From: JACCQS01 sp050999295
GTDB lineage: Bacteria; Actinomycetota; Actinomycetes; Mycobacteriales; Geodermatophilaceae
Reading direction: 5' to 3'
DNA: 12,687 bases
NCBI GenBank assembly: GCA_050999295.1
Contig: JBPCPI010000227.1
Location: 1-12,687, forward strand
How positions within the stretch are numbered: position 1 is the first letter of the stretch; each line of letters starts with the position of its first letter. The notes below the pieces were generated by a model. That model worked only from the letters and a program-made list of their open reading frames with translations, made no database searches and had not been told where the DNA came from. Positions 5,023 to 12,218 of the stretch are shown piece by piece. The translations under genes were made by a program, and so were the position numbers.

Positions 5023-7033
5023 TCATCGACCGTACGCCGCCGACCGGTGACCTGGGCTCGACCAAGCTGGCGCGCCACCCGAGCAGCACCAGGTGCAGAT
5101 CCTCGGCGCCGACGATCGGATCGGGCGGCGCACTGAAGCCGCTCGGATAGAGCAGAAACCCCTGGGTCTGCGGACCGCCCAAGGCACCATGCGAGGCCAC
5201 GTGCATCTCGAAGGCCGAGGCCTCGTCGGTCTCCGGGTCGTACGCGCTGTTGACCATGATGTCCGCGCAGTTGTCGAACTCGTTCGTCCGGGCCACCTGC
5301 TCGCAGGCGTGTGGCCCGTAGGCGGCCAGCGGATCGCTGCCGGTCACCCTCCCGGTATCCATGTGCAGTGACCCGTTGCGGCCCAAGACCATTCCGCCAT
5401 GTTCGCGGCTCCTGACCAGCAGGAACCCGACCCCCGGGTGCTGCCGCAGCCTGGTCAGCAGGTTCGGATACGTCACATCGATCTCTTCGACGGTGGCGCG
5501 GCCCTCGATCTGCATCAGCGCAATCGTGGCCAGATGTCCTGAGTAGACGACCGTGATGTCTTCGTCAAAGATCTGTTCCTGTCCGCCAGCGGCACAGATC
5601 TGCGCACTCGACGAGTGCTCGTTACGACGACGGGCCCTCTTGGGTGGCTTGCCAGAAATGGGCTGCGGTTGGGCGTACGGGGACGCCTGGCTTGCTGCCC
5701 GGACGAAGGAGTCGAAGGCGTAGCCGAAGCGATCGGTGAACGCCGGGCCCTGGGTCAGCCCGTGATCGGAAAGGATCACGAAGTGGTACGGCCGCGGCGC
5801 GAGTGCACTGACCCGAGCGAGTCGGCCGATCTGCTGGTCGATGCTGCGCAGGACTTCCAGGACGTCGTAGCGTTCGATACCGGAGTGGTGCCCTACTTCG
5901 TCGTAACCGAGGAAATCGGCGTAGACGGCCGGCCGCCCGGCGATCATGTCCTCGCTGATGGCTGCGGTGATGACATCGCGGGAGAGCACCGTCGTGGCCG
6001 GTCGGATGATCGGGTAGATCCCGCCGCGATCCACCCGTGGCCACACGTCGTTTCGGCCTTGCCGGGCAGCAGCGACCAGTTCCCGGCCCACTTCGAGTGC
6101 GTACATCGTGGCCGTCCTCGCCGCGTTGATCGGATTCGCGAAGTAGGCGTAGTAGCCGGCCCCGAGTGGGCCCTTGCGCCGAATCGGGGCGCTCATCGTG
6201 AGGCTGACGTAGGTGGCATCACCGGTGAACAGGTTCCCGTGCGCCGCGCCGCCGCCACTGAGCAGCCCCCGCCCGTTGGAATGCCGGCGTTCGAGGTCTG
6301 CTGCGTCGCTGGGCCGGGACATCGCGATCAGCCGTCCGGTTGGCTTGTCGTACCAGCGGAATCCGAGTATGCCGGCATTGGACCCGTGCAGGATTCCGGC
6401 GACGCTTGCCCCGGTCTGCGAACTCCAGTCCGTGTTCCAGGCCGAGACCCGGTGCGTGCCGCTCCTGACCCAGCGCGCCAGATGCGGAAGGTTTCCGTCA
6501 CGCAGGGCCCGGCGCAGGACCCCATAGCCGAGGCCGTCGATCTGCAGGTAGATCACGCCAGGTGTGGCCTGCTGTACCTGTCCCGTGGTGCGTCGTCGCA
6601 TCCGTCGGGCCGCTCTCCGGAAGAACAGCTCGTCCTCGTCGATGGACAGCAGCATGCTCACGAAACTCGTCGTGACACCCAGCCAGAAGGCGATCAGGAT
6701 CGCGGTCGGAAGCCCGCGGATCTGGGCGCCGGGCACGACGACGAAGACCCCGAGGACGAGCAGTCCGCTCAGCAGCAGGCTGCCCAACCCCAGGGTGACG
6801 ACCGTGAAGCCCAATGCGACGCGCATGATCAACGGCCAGACCAGGGCATAGAGCAGTCCCAGGCACAGCGCGATCAGCAGGGCCAGCCAACGAGTATCGA
6901 GCACGAAGCCGGCCATGATGTCGTCGAGCACGAGCAGCGTCACCGTCGCGGCCAGCCACACCAGGAGCAAGCGTGCGACGGCGCGGCCACTCCGGATCAG
7001 GCGTCCGGTGGCTGGCCTCGCAGTCTGGCTCAT
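5015..7033 (-). CDS. Membrane-anchored phosphodiesterase with holin-like domain
   Basis: 672 aa in two parts. Residues 1-135 hold four hydrophobic helices (about 20-38, 48-68, 77-100, 108-130) like the Phage_holin_4_2 domain. Residues 155-655 are an alkaline phosphatase/type I phosphodiesterase fold: VIYLQIDGLG (D165, metal), SSQTGAS (T207 as likely nucleophile), YADFLGYDEVGHHSG (D373, H381/H382), ILSDHG (D423, H424) and HVASHG (H615). All expected metal-ligand blocks are present, so it should be active. Arginines cluster after helix 4 (RRAARRMRRR, 139-148), which would place the enzyme part in the cytoplasm. ATG 7033 overlaps the DedA stop as ATGA; the frame runs on to 7315 but that part is antiparallel shadow of DedA. 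The substrate is unknown. The holin similarity does not imply phage origin; this fusion is familiar in actinomycetes. Confidence 0.88.
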   Translation of the reverse strand: MSQTARPATGRLIRSGRAVARLLLVWLAATVTLLVLDDIMAGFVLDTRWLALLIALCLGLLYALVWPLIMRVALGFTVVTLGLGSLLLSGLLVLGVFVVVPGAQIRGLPTAILIAFWLGVTTSFVSMLLSIDEDELFFRRAARRMRRRTTGQVQQATPGVIYLQIDGLGYGVLRRALRDGNLPHLARWVRSGTHRVSAWNTDWSSQTGASVAGILHGSNAGILGFRWYDKPTGRLIAMSRPSDAADLERRHSNGRGLLSGGGAAHGNLFTGDATYVSLTMSAPIRRKGPLGAGYYAYFANPINAARTATMYALEVGRELVAAARQGRNDVWPRVDRGGIYPIIRPATTVLSRDVITAAISEDMIAGRPAVYADFLGYDEVGHHSGIERYDVLEVLRSIDQQIGRLARVSALAPRPYHFVILSDHGLTQGPAFTDRFGYAFDSFVRAASQASPYAQPQPISGKPPKRARRRNEHSSSAQICAAGGQEQIFDEDITVVYSGHLATIALMQIEGRATVEEIDVTYPNLLTRLRQHPGVGFLLVRSREHGGMVLGRNGSLHMDTGRVTGSDPLAAYGPHACEQVARTNEFDNCADIMVNSAYDPETDEASAFEMHVASHGALGGPQTQGFLLYPSGFSAPPDPIVGAEDLHLVLLGWRASLVEPRSPVGGVRSMNA

Positions 7034-7662
7034 GACGACTCGGGTACCGGATTGCGACGCCGCAGGCGGCGATAGACCGCCGGTAGGGCGGTGACCAGCA
7101 GCGCAAGGACGACCGCCGCTGCGACGGCGACGAACGGCGACTCGAACACGGCGCCCCCGACGAGGCCTACCGCGGCGTACATGGTCGCCCAGATCAGGGC
7201 CGCTGTGGCCCCGGCCGGCAGGAACGCCTTCCATGGGTAGCGCATCGATCCGGCTGCCAGTAGTACGGGAATCCGCCCGGCCGGCAGGATCCGCCCCACG
7301 ATCAGGAACCGCCAAGCGTGGCGGGACATCTGGCCGCGGGCCCAGTCCAGCCGTTCGGTGTCATGTCGTGCGATGAGCCAGTTAAACGCGCGCGACCCTT
7401 GCGATCGGCAGACCGCGAAGGTGACGACGTCGCCGGCGAAGGCGGACGCGGCGGCCAGCAGGACCACGAAGCCGAAGAACAGGCCCGCGGTCGACTGTAC
7501 GAGCGCAGCAGCCGCCGCCACGATGGGGCCGGTGGGGATGACGGGTACCACCGAGCCGAGAAAGACCGATCCGGCCATCAGCGGATAACTCAGCGTCGCA
7601 GTTCCGGCGTCGGTCGACGCCTGGCTCAGCCAGCCGAGTGAGGTGGTGATCGGACCGGCCAC
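7030..7662 (-). CDS. DedA-family (VTT domain) membrane protein
   Basis: A 210-aa integral membrane protein. Visible signatures are AFAGDVVTFAVCRSQGSR (76-91) and GRILPAGRIPVLLAAG (123-138), matching the DedA motif G-R-x-x-P-x-x-R ending in L-x-A-G, with R124 and R130 conserved. Several DedA proteins move undecaprenyl phosphate or phospholipids across the membrane, so a lipid-carrier role is plausible, not shown. The N-terminal re-entrant loop reads VVPVIPTGPIV and lacks the acidic residue found at this place in E. coli YqjA-type members. GTG 7662 is supported by GGAG 9 nt upstream. The stop overlaps the phosphodiesterase start (ATGA), so the two are coupled and probably act on related substrates. 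The C-terminus is Arg-rich (RRLRRRN), probably cytoplasmic. Confidence 0.88.
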   Translation of the reverse strand: MAGPITTSLGWLSQASTDAGTATLSYPLMAGSVFLGSVVPVIPTGPIVAAAAALVQSTAGLFFGFVVLLAAASAFAGDVVTFAVCRSQGSRAFNWLIARHDTERLDWARGQMSRHAWRFLIVGRILPAGRIPVLLAAGSMRYPWKAFLPAGATAALIWATMYAAVGLVGGAVFESPFVAVAAAVVLALLVTALPAVYRRLRRRNPVPESS

Positions 7663-7742
7663 GCCACCATTCTCCGGGTGAGCGCTCCCGCGGTCATCCG
7701 GGAATCCCCTGACTACGGCGTGACGGCCTCCCAGTTCATCCT

Positions 7743-7762
7743 GCGGTTATGCGCACAACCGC
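7743..7762. repeat. Palindrome, copy 1 (near-perfect, 20 bp)
   Basis: GCGGTTATGCGCACAACCGC: 9 of 10 base pairs symmetric about 7752/7753. It lies 81 bp upstream of the DedA start and 61 bp downstream of the ATPase stop. It shares its core with copy 2 in the same orientation. It could be a repressor site for the DedA operon, part of a terminator pair for the ABC operon, or a dispersed genomic repeat; the sequence alone does not decide. Confidence 0.7.
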
Positions 7763-7784
7763 GGATCTCGTGCCCTATCTGTGA

Positions 7785-7802
7785 CGGTTATGCGCATAAC
7801 CG
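7785..7802. repeat. Palindrome, copy 2 (perfect, 18 bp)
   Basis: CGGTTATGCGCATAACCG is a perfect 18-bp palindrome centred at 7793/7794, 41 bp from the centre of copy 1 (about four helical turns, so the same DNA face). As RNA it folds to a 7-bp stem with a GCGC loop, 21 nt after the ATPase stop, which would also suit a terminator. No U-tract follows on the reverse strand. Outside the palindromes, 7663-7823 holds nothing else I can support beyond the DedA ribosome-binding site. Confidence 0.75.
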
Positions 7803-7823
7803 CGGGAGTCTTGCTCGGAGGGG

Positions 7824-9197
7824 CTAGACGGCGTCTCGACCGGCGCCGATGACAGCCGCCGGATCCAGGCCACCCTCGGCTGCTATGTAGACGCCCTGGT
7901 CCGCGGCGACCTGCTCGACGGACTTCGGCCGGAGACGCCCGTCGCGGATGTCTTCCGCCCAATGGCATGCCACCAGGTGCGGCGCAGCAACAATGCCCGG
8001 GCTAGCACCAGACCCCGCGCCAGCACCAAGCCCCGATCGAGCAACAGGCGCCGGGCCGGGCTTGACCCCTGCCGGCTCGACGGGTGCCGGCGGTGTCACA
8101 GCCGCCGGGGTCGCGAGGTCGCGTAGCTGAGGTTCCTCGTCATCGCAGCGGTTCGGCTGCCGCCACGGGCACCGGGTATGGAAGCGGCAGCCGCTGGGGG
8201 GATTGGCCGGTGACGGCAGATCCCCCGCCAGCAGGATCCGCTCGCGCCGGTCCTCGACGTCGGGATCGGGCACGGGGACGGCCGACATCAGAGCGCGGGT
8301 GTACGGATGCAGCGGCTCGGCGTACAGATCGTCCGAGGAAGCCTGCTCCACGAGCCGACCGAGATACATGACGCCGACCGTGTCGCTGATGTGTCGTACG
8401 ACGGCGAGGTCGTGGGCGATCACCAGATAGGTCAGTCCGAACTCCCCCTGCAGTTCCTCCAGCAGGTTGATCACCTGCGCTTGGACCGAGACGTCGAGTG
8501 CCGAGACCGGTTCGTCGGCGACGATGAGATCTGGCTCGACGGCCAGTGCCCGGGCGATGCCGATCCGCTGCCGTTGCCCGCCGGAGAACTCGTGCGGATA
8601 TCGGCGTAGCGCCGATGCCGACATGCCCACGGCTTCGAGCAGTTCGGTGATCCGGGTCCGGCGGGCCGAGCTTTTGCCACCGAGGTCGTGGGCGTCCATT
8701 CCCTCCGTCATGATCGACTCGATGTTCTGCCGCGGGTCGAGGCTGGACAGTGGGTCCTGGAAGATCATCTGCATCCGGCGCCGCATCGTCCGAAGCTTCT
8801 CGCCGTTCATCGTCGCGACGTCGATGCCGTCGAAGAGCACCCTGCCCTCTGTCGGTTCGTTGAGCCGCAGGACGCCCCGGCCGAATGTGCTTTTCCCGCA
8901 ACCGGATTCACCGACCAGACCGTAGGTCTCGCCACGCCGGACGCGCAGGTCCACCCCGTCGACCGCCTTGACGTGCCCGATCGTACGGTCGAAGAAGATC
9001 CCGCTACGGATCGGGAAGTACACCTTCAGCCCGGTGACGTCGAGCAACACCTCACCTGGTGCCGCGCTTGACGCAACCGGGTCTCGCCCGGCCCCGAGCG
9101 TCTCCGTGCTCATTGCTCGGTTCCGCCGGTCACTGCGCTCCAATGCTCCGCCTCGTGCGCTGCGATGCTCGCTCCCTGTCGCCTCGGTCGCGCTCAT
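7824..9197 (-). CDS. dppF: Peptide ABC importer ATPase, DppF/OppF type
   Basis: A 457-aa ATPase, one of the two that power the importer. Visible: Walker A GESGCGKST (96-104), Q-loop Q147, signature FSGGQRQR (204-211), Walker B LIVADEP (224-230), switch H262, then the oligopeptide-type C-terminal region. Four cysteines (C337, C343, C351, C411) match the cluster-binding pattern of such subunits, but an Ala/Pro/Gly-rich insert of about 40 residues (363-403) separates the last two. ATG 9197 overlaps the upstream ATPase stop (ATGA) and is the coupled start. An internal ATG at 9113 (residue 29) is a real alternative, because the first 28 residues are Arg/Ser/Ala-rich, unlike the family, and derive from a short tandem repeat. 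The importer substrate is probably a peptide; dpp versus opp cannot be separated. Confidence 0.93.
   Translation of the reverse strand: MSATEATGSEHRSARGGALERSDRRNRAMSTETLGAGRDPVASSAAPGEVLLDVTGLKVYFPIRSGIFFDRTIGHVKAVDGVDLRVRRGETYGLVGESGCGKSTFGRGVLRLNEPTEGRVLFDGIDVATMNGEKLRTMRRRMQMIFQDPLSSLDPRQNIESIMTEGMDAHDLGGKSSARRTRITELLEAVGMSASALRRYPHEFSGGQRQRIGIARALAVEPDLIVADEPVSALDVSVQAQVINLLEELQGEFGLTYLVIAHDLAVVRHISDTVGVMYLGRLVEQASSDDLYAEPLHPYTRALMSAVPVPDPDVEDRRERILLAGDLPSPANPPSGCRFHTRCPWRQPNRCDDEEPQLRDLATPAAVTPPAPVEPAGVKPGPAPVARSGLGAGAGSGASPGIVAAPHLVACHWAEDIRDGRLRPKSVEQVAADQGVYIAAEGGLDPAAVIGAGRDAV
9134..9170 (-). repeat. Short imperfect tandem repeat at the dppD/dppF junction
   Basis: On the reverse strand GAGCATCGCAGCGCA (9170-9156) recurs as GAGCATTGGAGCGCA (9148-9134), 13 of 15 identical, 22 bp apart, with a weaker third trace (GAGCAATGAGCAC) near 9117. 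It encodes the unusual N-terminal extension of the DppF-type ATPase. GAGCG/GCAGCG-rich repeats of this style recur in actinobacterial genomes as far as I recall; that is recollection, not a search. Confidence 0.5.
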
Positions 9198-10240
9198 AGG
9201 ATCGTGTTCAGGGTCTCGGTCTCGGGCAGCCGGTCGAGTGGATGCAAGCAGCGCAGTTGATGGCCCCCGGCGATCGTGCTGAGATCGGGTGGCTGGCCGA
9301 CGCAGTCGTCTTGCACGTTGTCACACCGTGGCGCGAACGCACAGCCGGCACTCCACGGGATCGCGTCACGCGCCGACCCCCGGATCGGATGCAGGGTCTC
9401 CCCGCGTACGGCATCCAGGCGTGGGATGGAACCGAGCAGGCCGCCGGTGTAGGGATGCCGACCCCGGTAGAAGATCTCCCGCCGAGCGGCGTTCTCGATG
9501 ATCCGTCCCGCGTACATCACGTGCACGGTGTCGCACAGCCCGGCGACGACGCCGAGATCGTGCGTGATCAGCACCAGCGCGGTGTCCGAACCAACGACCA
9601 ACTCCCGCAACAACTCCAGGATCTGAGCCTGGATGGTCACGTCCAGAGCCGTCGTGGGCTCGTCCGCGATGAGCAGGCGAGGCTGGCAGGCCAGTGCCAT
9701 CGCGATCAGGGCGCGCTGCCGCATCCCGCCGGAGAGCTGATGTGGGTACTCCGTGAGCCGCCGCTTCGGATCGGGGATGCCGACCAGGTCCAAGAGGTCC
9801 ATCGCCTCGGCGTTTGCCGCGTCCCCCTTCATACCGCGATGCCGGGAGAGGACCTCGGTCACCTGGATTCCGATCGGGATGACGGGATTCAGCGCCGACA
9901 ACGGGTCCTGGAAGATCATCGCGATCTCGGCACCCCGCAGATCGCGGAGTTCCCCGTCGGAGAGCTCCAGCAGGTTCCGGTCCTCGAACAGCACCCTGCC
10001 GCTGACCTGTACCCCGCGCTTGGGCAGCAGGCCCATGATCGCGAGGGACGTCACGGACTTTCCGCAGCCGGATTCTCCGACCAGTCCCAGAGTCTGCCCC
10101 GGCGCGACCGAGAAGCTGACGCCGTCGACGGCTCGCGTCGCTGCCTCCCGTTTGCGCTGGAAGACGACCGACAGGTCCTCGACCCGCAACAGGGGGTGGC
10201 TCGTGCTGGCGCCGGTCGCGACCCCCGCCGGCGCTGTCAT
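9194..10240 (-). CDS. dppD: Peptide ABC importer ATPase, DppD/OppD type
   Basis: A 348-aa ATPase partner. Visible: Walker A GESGCGKS (55-62), Q111, signature LSGGMRQR (169-176; GGM rather than GGQ, as is usual for DppD/OppD), Walker B LLIADEP (189-195), switch H227, and a C-terminal oligopeptide region with cysteines C300, C306, C313 and C331 (CX5CX6CX17C). That spacing is like the pattern that holds an iron-sulfur cluster in a characterised DppD. ATG 10240 starts 13 nt after the permease stop, with AAGGCAGAG in between as ribosome-binding site. The frame stays open upstream to 10387, but this overlaps the permease gene and looks non-coding. The stop overlaps the dppF start (ATGA). Confidence 0.94.
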   Translation of the reverse strand: MTAPAGVATGASTSHPLLRVEDLSVVFQRKREAATRAVDGVSFSVAPGQTLGLVGESGCGKSVTSLAIMGLLPKRGVQVSGRVLFEDRNLLELSDGELRDLRGAEIAMIFQDPLSALNPVIPIGIQVTEVLSRHRGMKGDAANAEAMDLLDLVGIPDPKRRLTEYPHQLSGGMRQRALIAMALACQPRLLIADEPTTALDVTIQAQILELLRELVVGSDTALVLITHDLGVVAGLCDTVHVMYAGRIIENAARREIFYRGRHPYTGGLLGSIPRLDAVRGETLHPIRGSARDAIPWSAGCAFAPRCDNVQDDCVGQPPDLSTIAGGHQLRCLHPLDRLPETETLNTIL

Positions 10241-10253
10241 CGGCTCTGCCTTG

Positions 10254-11189
10254 TCATCGGCGGAACTTGGGGTCGAGGGCCTCGCGCAGCGACTCCCCGA
10301 GCAGGGTGAAGCCGAGCGCGGCAATGACGATGCAGATACATGGATAGAACGCGAGTTCGGGCCGTACGGTGAGGAAGTCCTGCGCATCAGCGAGCATGGA
10401 ACCCCACTCCGGGATGCCGCGATCCGCGGGGCCGAGGCCCAGGAAGCTCAACGCAGCTGCCTCGATGATCGCGGTCGCCAGCGACAGGGTGGCTTGCACG
10501 ATCACCGGTGACAACGAGTTGGGCAGGACATGGCTGAACACGATCTTGCCTCGCCGGACACCTAGGGACCGGGCCGCCAGGACGAAGTCTGCGTCGCGTT
10601 GAGCCAGCATGGAGCCACGCAGCAGTCGGGCGAAGATCGGGATCTGGGTGACCGCGATCGCGATCATGATCGAGTAGATGTTGAAACCCAGGATCAGTGA
10701 GACAGTGATCGCCATGAGCAGGCCGGGGATCGAGAGCAGGATGTCCACGAACCGCATCACGACCGTGTCCACCTTGCCGCCGAATCCGCCGGCGATCAGC
10801 CCTACTGTCATCCCGGCGATCACGCCGATCACGGTGGATACGACACCGATCAACAGCGACTGCCGTGAGCCATAGATCAGCCGGGAGAGTTCGTCTCGAC
10901 CGAGCCGGTCGACTCCCAGGGGGAACCCTTCACGGCCTCCAGGTATGAAGTTCGGTCGCACCTCACTGAACAGGTAGAAAACCCGAGGATCCTTGGGCGC
11001 CAACCACGGAGCGAAGATCGCGACCAGGATGAAGATCGCGACCAGGACCGCCCCGATGATGGCAATCGGGTTGCGACGCAACCGGCGAAAGGCACTCTTG
11101 GTCAGTGATACGCCGACCTCGCCGGTGCGGCCAGAGGCCAGCGCGGCAAGTGAGTCGATCCGCTCGCGCTTGGCAGTGGACAGGGCCAT
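10254..11189 (-). CDS. dppC: Peptide ABC importer permease, DppC/OppC type
   Basis: A 311-aa inner-membrane permease. After a polar N-terminus of about 40 residues comes a first helix (42-62), an external loop, then the family motif LGVDRLGRDELSRLIYGSR (91-109), further helices, and the cytoplasmic EAA coupling loop AARSLGVRRGKIVFSHVLPN (205-224). The loop PEWGSML (260-266) and the C-terminal LREALDPKFR are typical. The ATG overlaps the dppB stop by one base (TGATG), so translation is coupled. Together with DppB it forms the membrane channel. Confidence 0.95.
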   Translation of the reverse strand: MALSTAKRERIDSLAALASGRTGEVGVSLTKSAFRRLRRNPIAIIGAVLVAIFILVAIFAPWLAPKDPRVFYLFSEVRPNFIPGGREGFPLGVDRLGRDELSRLIYGSRQSLLIGVVSTVIGVIAGMTVGLIAGGFGGKVDTVVMRFVDILLSIPGLLMAITVSLILGFNIYSIMIAIAVTQIPIFARLLRGSMLAQRDADFVLAARSLGVRRGKIVFSHVLPNSLSPVIVQATLSLATAIIEAAALSFLGLGPADRGIPEWGSMLADAQDFLTVRPELAFYPCICIVIAALGFTLLGESLREALDPKFRR

Positions 11190-12193
11190 CAGCGGACCCG
11201 GACCCGGGGATCGAGCAGACCGTAGGAGATGTCCACCAGCAGATTCACCAGGACGAAGACGATGGCCAGCAACAGAATGAAGCCCTGTAGGACGGCATAG
11301 TCCCGCTGCTGGATCGCGTCCTTGATGAACGACCCCACCCCGCCGAAGGCGAACACCGTCTCGGTGAGCACCGCCCCGGAGAGCAGCAGACCGGTCTGCA
11401 GCCCGATCGTCGTGGACACCGGAAGCATCGCGTTGCGCAGGATGTGCCGACGCCGAATCGTCGACGTGGCAAGTCCTTTGGACTCTGCCGTGCGGACGAA
11501 GTCTTCATTCACTACGTCCAGGACCGAGGCCCGGGTGATCCGCACGATGATCGCCAACGGGATCGTTCCGAGCGCTAGCCCGGGCAGGATCAGGTGCTGC
11601 AGGGCGTCCCAGGAGGCGTCGAACTCACGGGTGAGCAGTCCGTCGAGAACATAGAAGCCGGTGGGATGGGTGCCGTCGATGCGGACGTCTTGACGGCCGG
11701 ATCCTGGCAACCAACGGAGTTCTACGGCGAAGACGAAACGGAACAGATAGGCCAGGAAGAACACCGGGACCGTGACGCCCAGCAGTGAGGCCATGACCGA
11801 GGCCGAGTCGAGAATCCCGCCGTGCCGGCGCGCGGCAAGGTAGCCCAGCGGGATCCCTACGACGATCGCGAAGAGCAGAGCAGCCACCGTGAGTTCCACG
11901 GTGCCGGGAAACCGCTCGAAGAACTCGGTGGTGACGGGTCGGCCGGTCTGTGTCGATACCCCGAGGTTGAATTCGAGGAGGCGCTGCAAGAAACGGCCGT
12001 ACTGAACGAGCAATGAGTCGTTGAGGCCCAGTGACTCGGTCACCGCAGCGATCGATTCGGCTGTCGCGCGCTCCCCCAGGAGAGCCCTTGCGGGCCCGCC
12101 CGGGAGAGCGCGCAGCCAGACGAACAGCAGAACCGAGAGCCCGAACAGGATCGGGATCAGTTGCAGCAGACGCCGAACGATGAATCGCAGCAT
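11189..12193 (-). CDS. dppB: Peptide ABC importer permease, DppB/OppB type
   Basis: A 334-aa inner-membrane permease with the usual N-terminus MLRFIVRRLLQLIPILFGLS, the LPGGPARALLG motif (30-40) after helix 1, SLGLNDSLLVQYGRFL (54-69), and the coupling loop TAESKGLATSTIRRRHILRN (235-254). It ends in the typical DISYGLLDPRVRVR. Length is normal. It starts 25 nt after the stop of the binding-protein gene; only a weak AGGTAA-like ribosome-binding site lies before the ATG. It pairs with DppC. Confidence 0.95.
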   Translation of the reverse strand: MLRFIVRRLLQLIPILFGLSVLLFVWLRALPGGPARALLGERATAESIAAVTESLGLNDSLLVQYGRFLQRLLEFNLGVSTQTGRPVTTEFFERFPGTVELTVAALLFAIVVGIPLGYLAARRHGGILDSASVMASLLGVTVPVFFLAYLFRFVFAVELRWLPGSGRQDVRIDGTHPTGFYVLDGLLTREFDASWDALQHLILPGLALGTIPLAIIVRITRASVLDVVNEDFVRTAESKGLATSTIRRRHILRNAMLPVSTTIGLQTGLLLSGAVLTETVFAFGGVGSFIKDAIQQRDYAVLQGFILLLAIVFVLVNLLVDISYGLLDPRVRVR

Positions 12194-12218
12194 CGTCGGT
12201 TACCTGCCGGCTGCCTCG

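Noticed and set aside
6630..7033. Phage holin or prophage remnant
   Set aside because: The holin-like helices are fused in frame to a phosphodiesterase in a cellular operon; no other phage gene is present.
5615..7075. A 486-codon open frame on the forward strand opposite the phosphodiesterase
   Set aside because: The composition is Arg/Gly/Asp/Pro shadow sequence with no recognisable domain, while the reverse strand encodes a complete enzyme with all motifs. Long antisense frames are expected at this GC content.
7034..7315. N-terminal extension of the phosphodiesterase by 94 residues
   Set aside because: Arg/Gly-rich shadow of the DedA gene; ATG 7033 has the ATGA overlap.
7743..7802. CRISPR array
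   Set aside because: Only two repeats with one 22-bp gap, and each repeat is a full palindrome; no cas genes.
9242..10309. A 355-codon open frame on the forward strand opposite dppD
   Set aside because: It is the mirror of conserved ATPase codons, with no motifs of its own.
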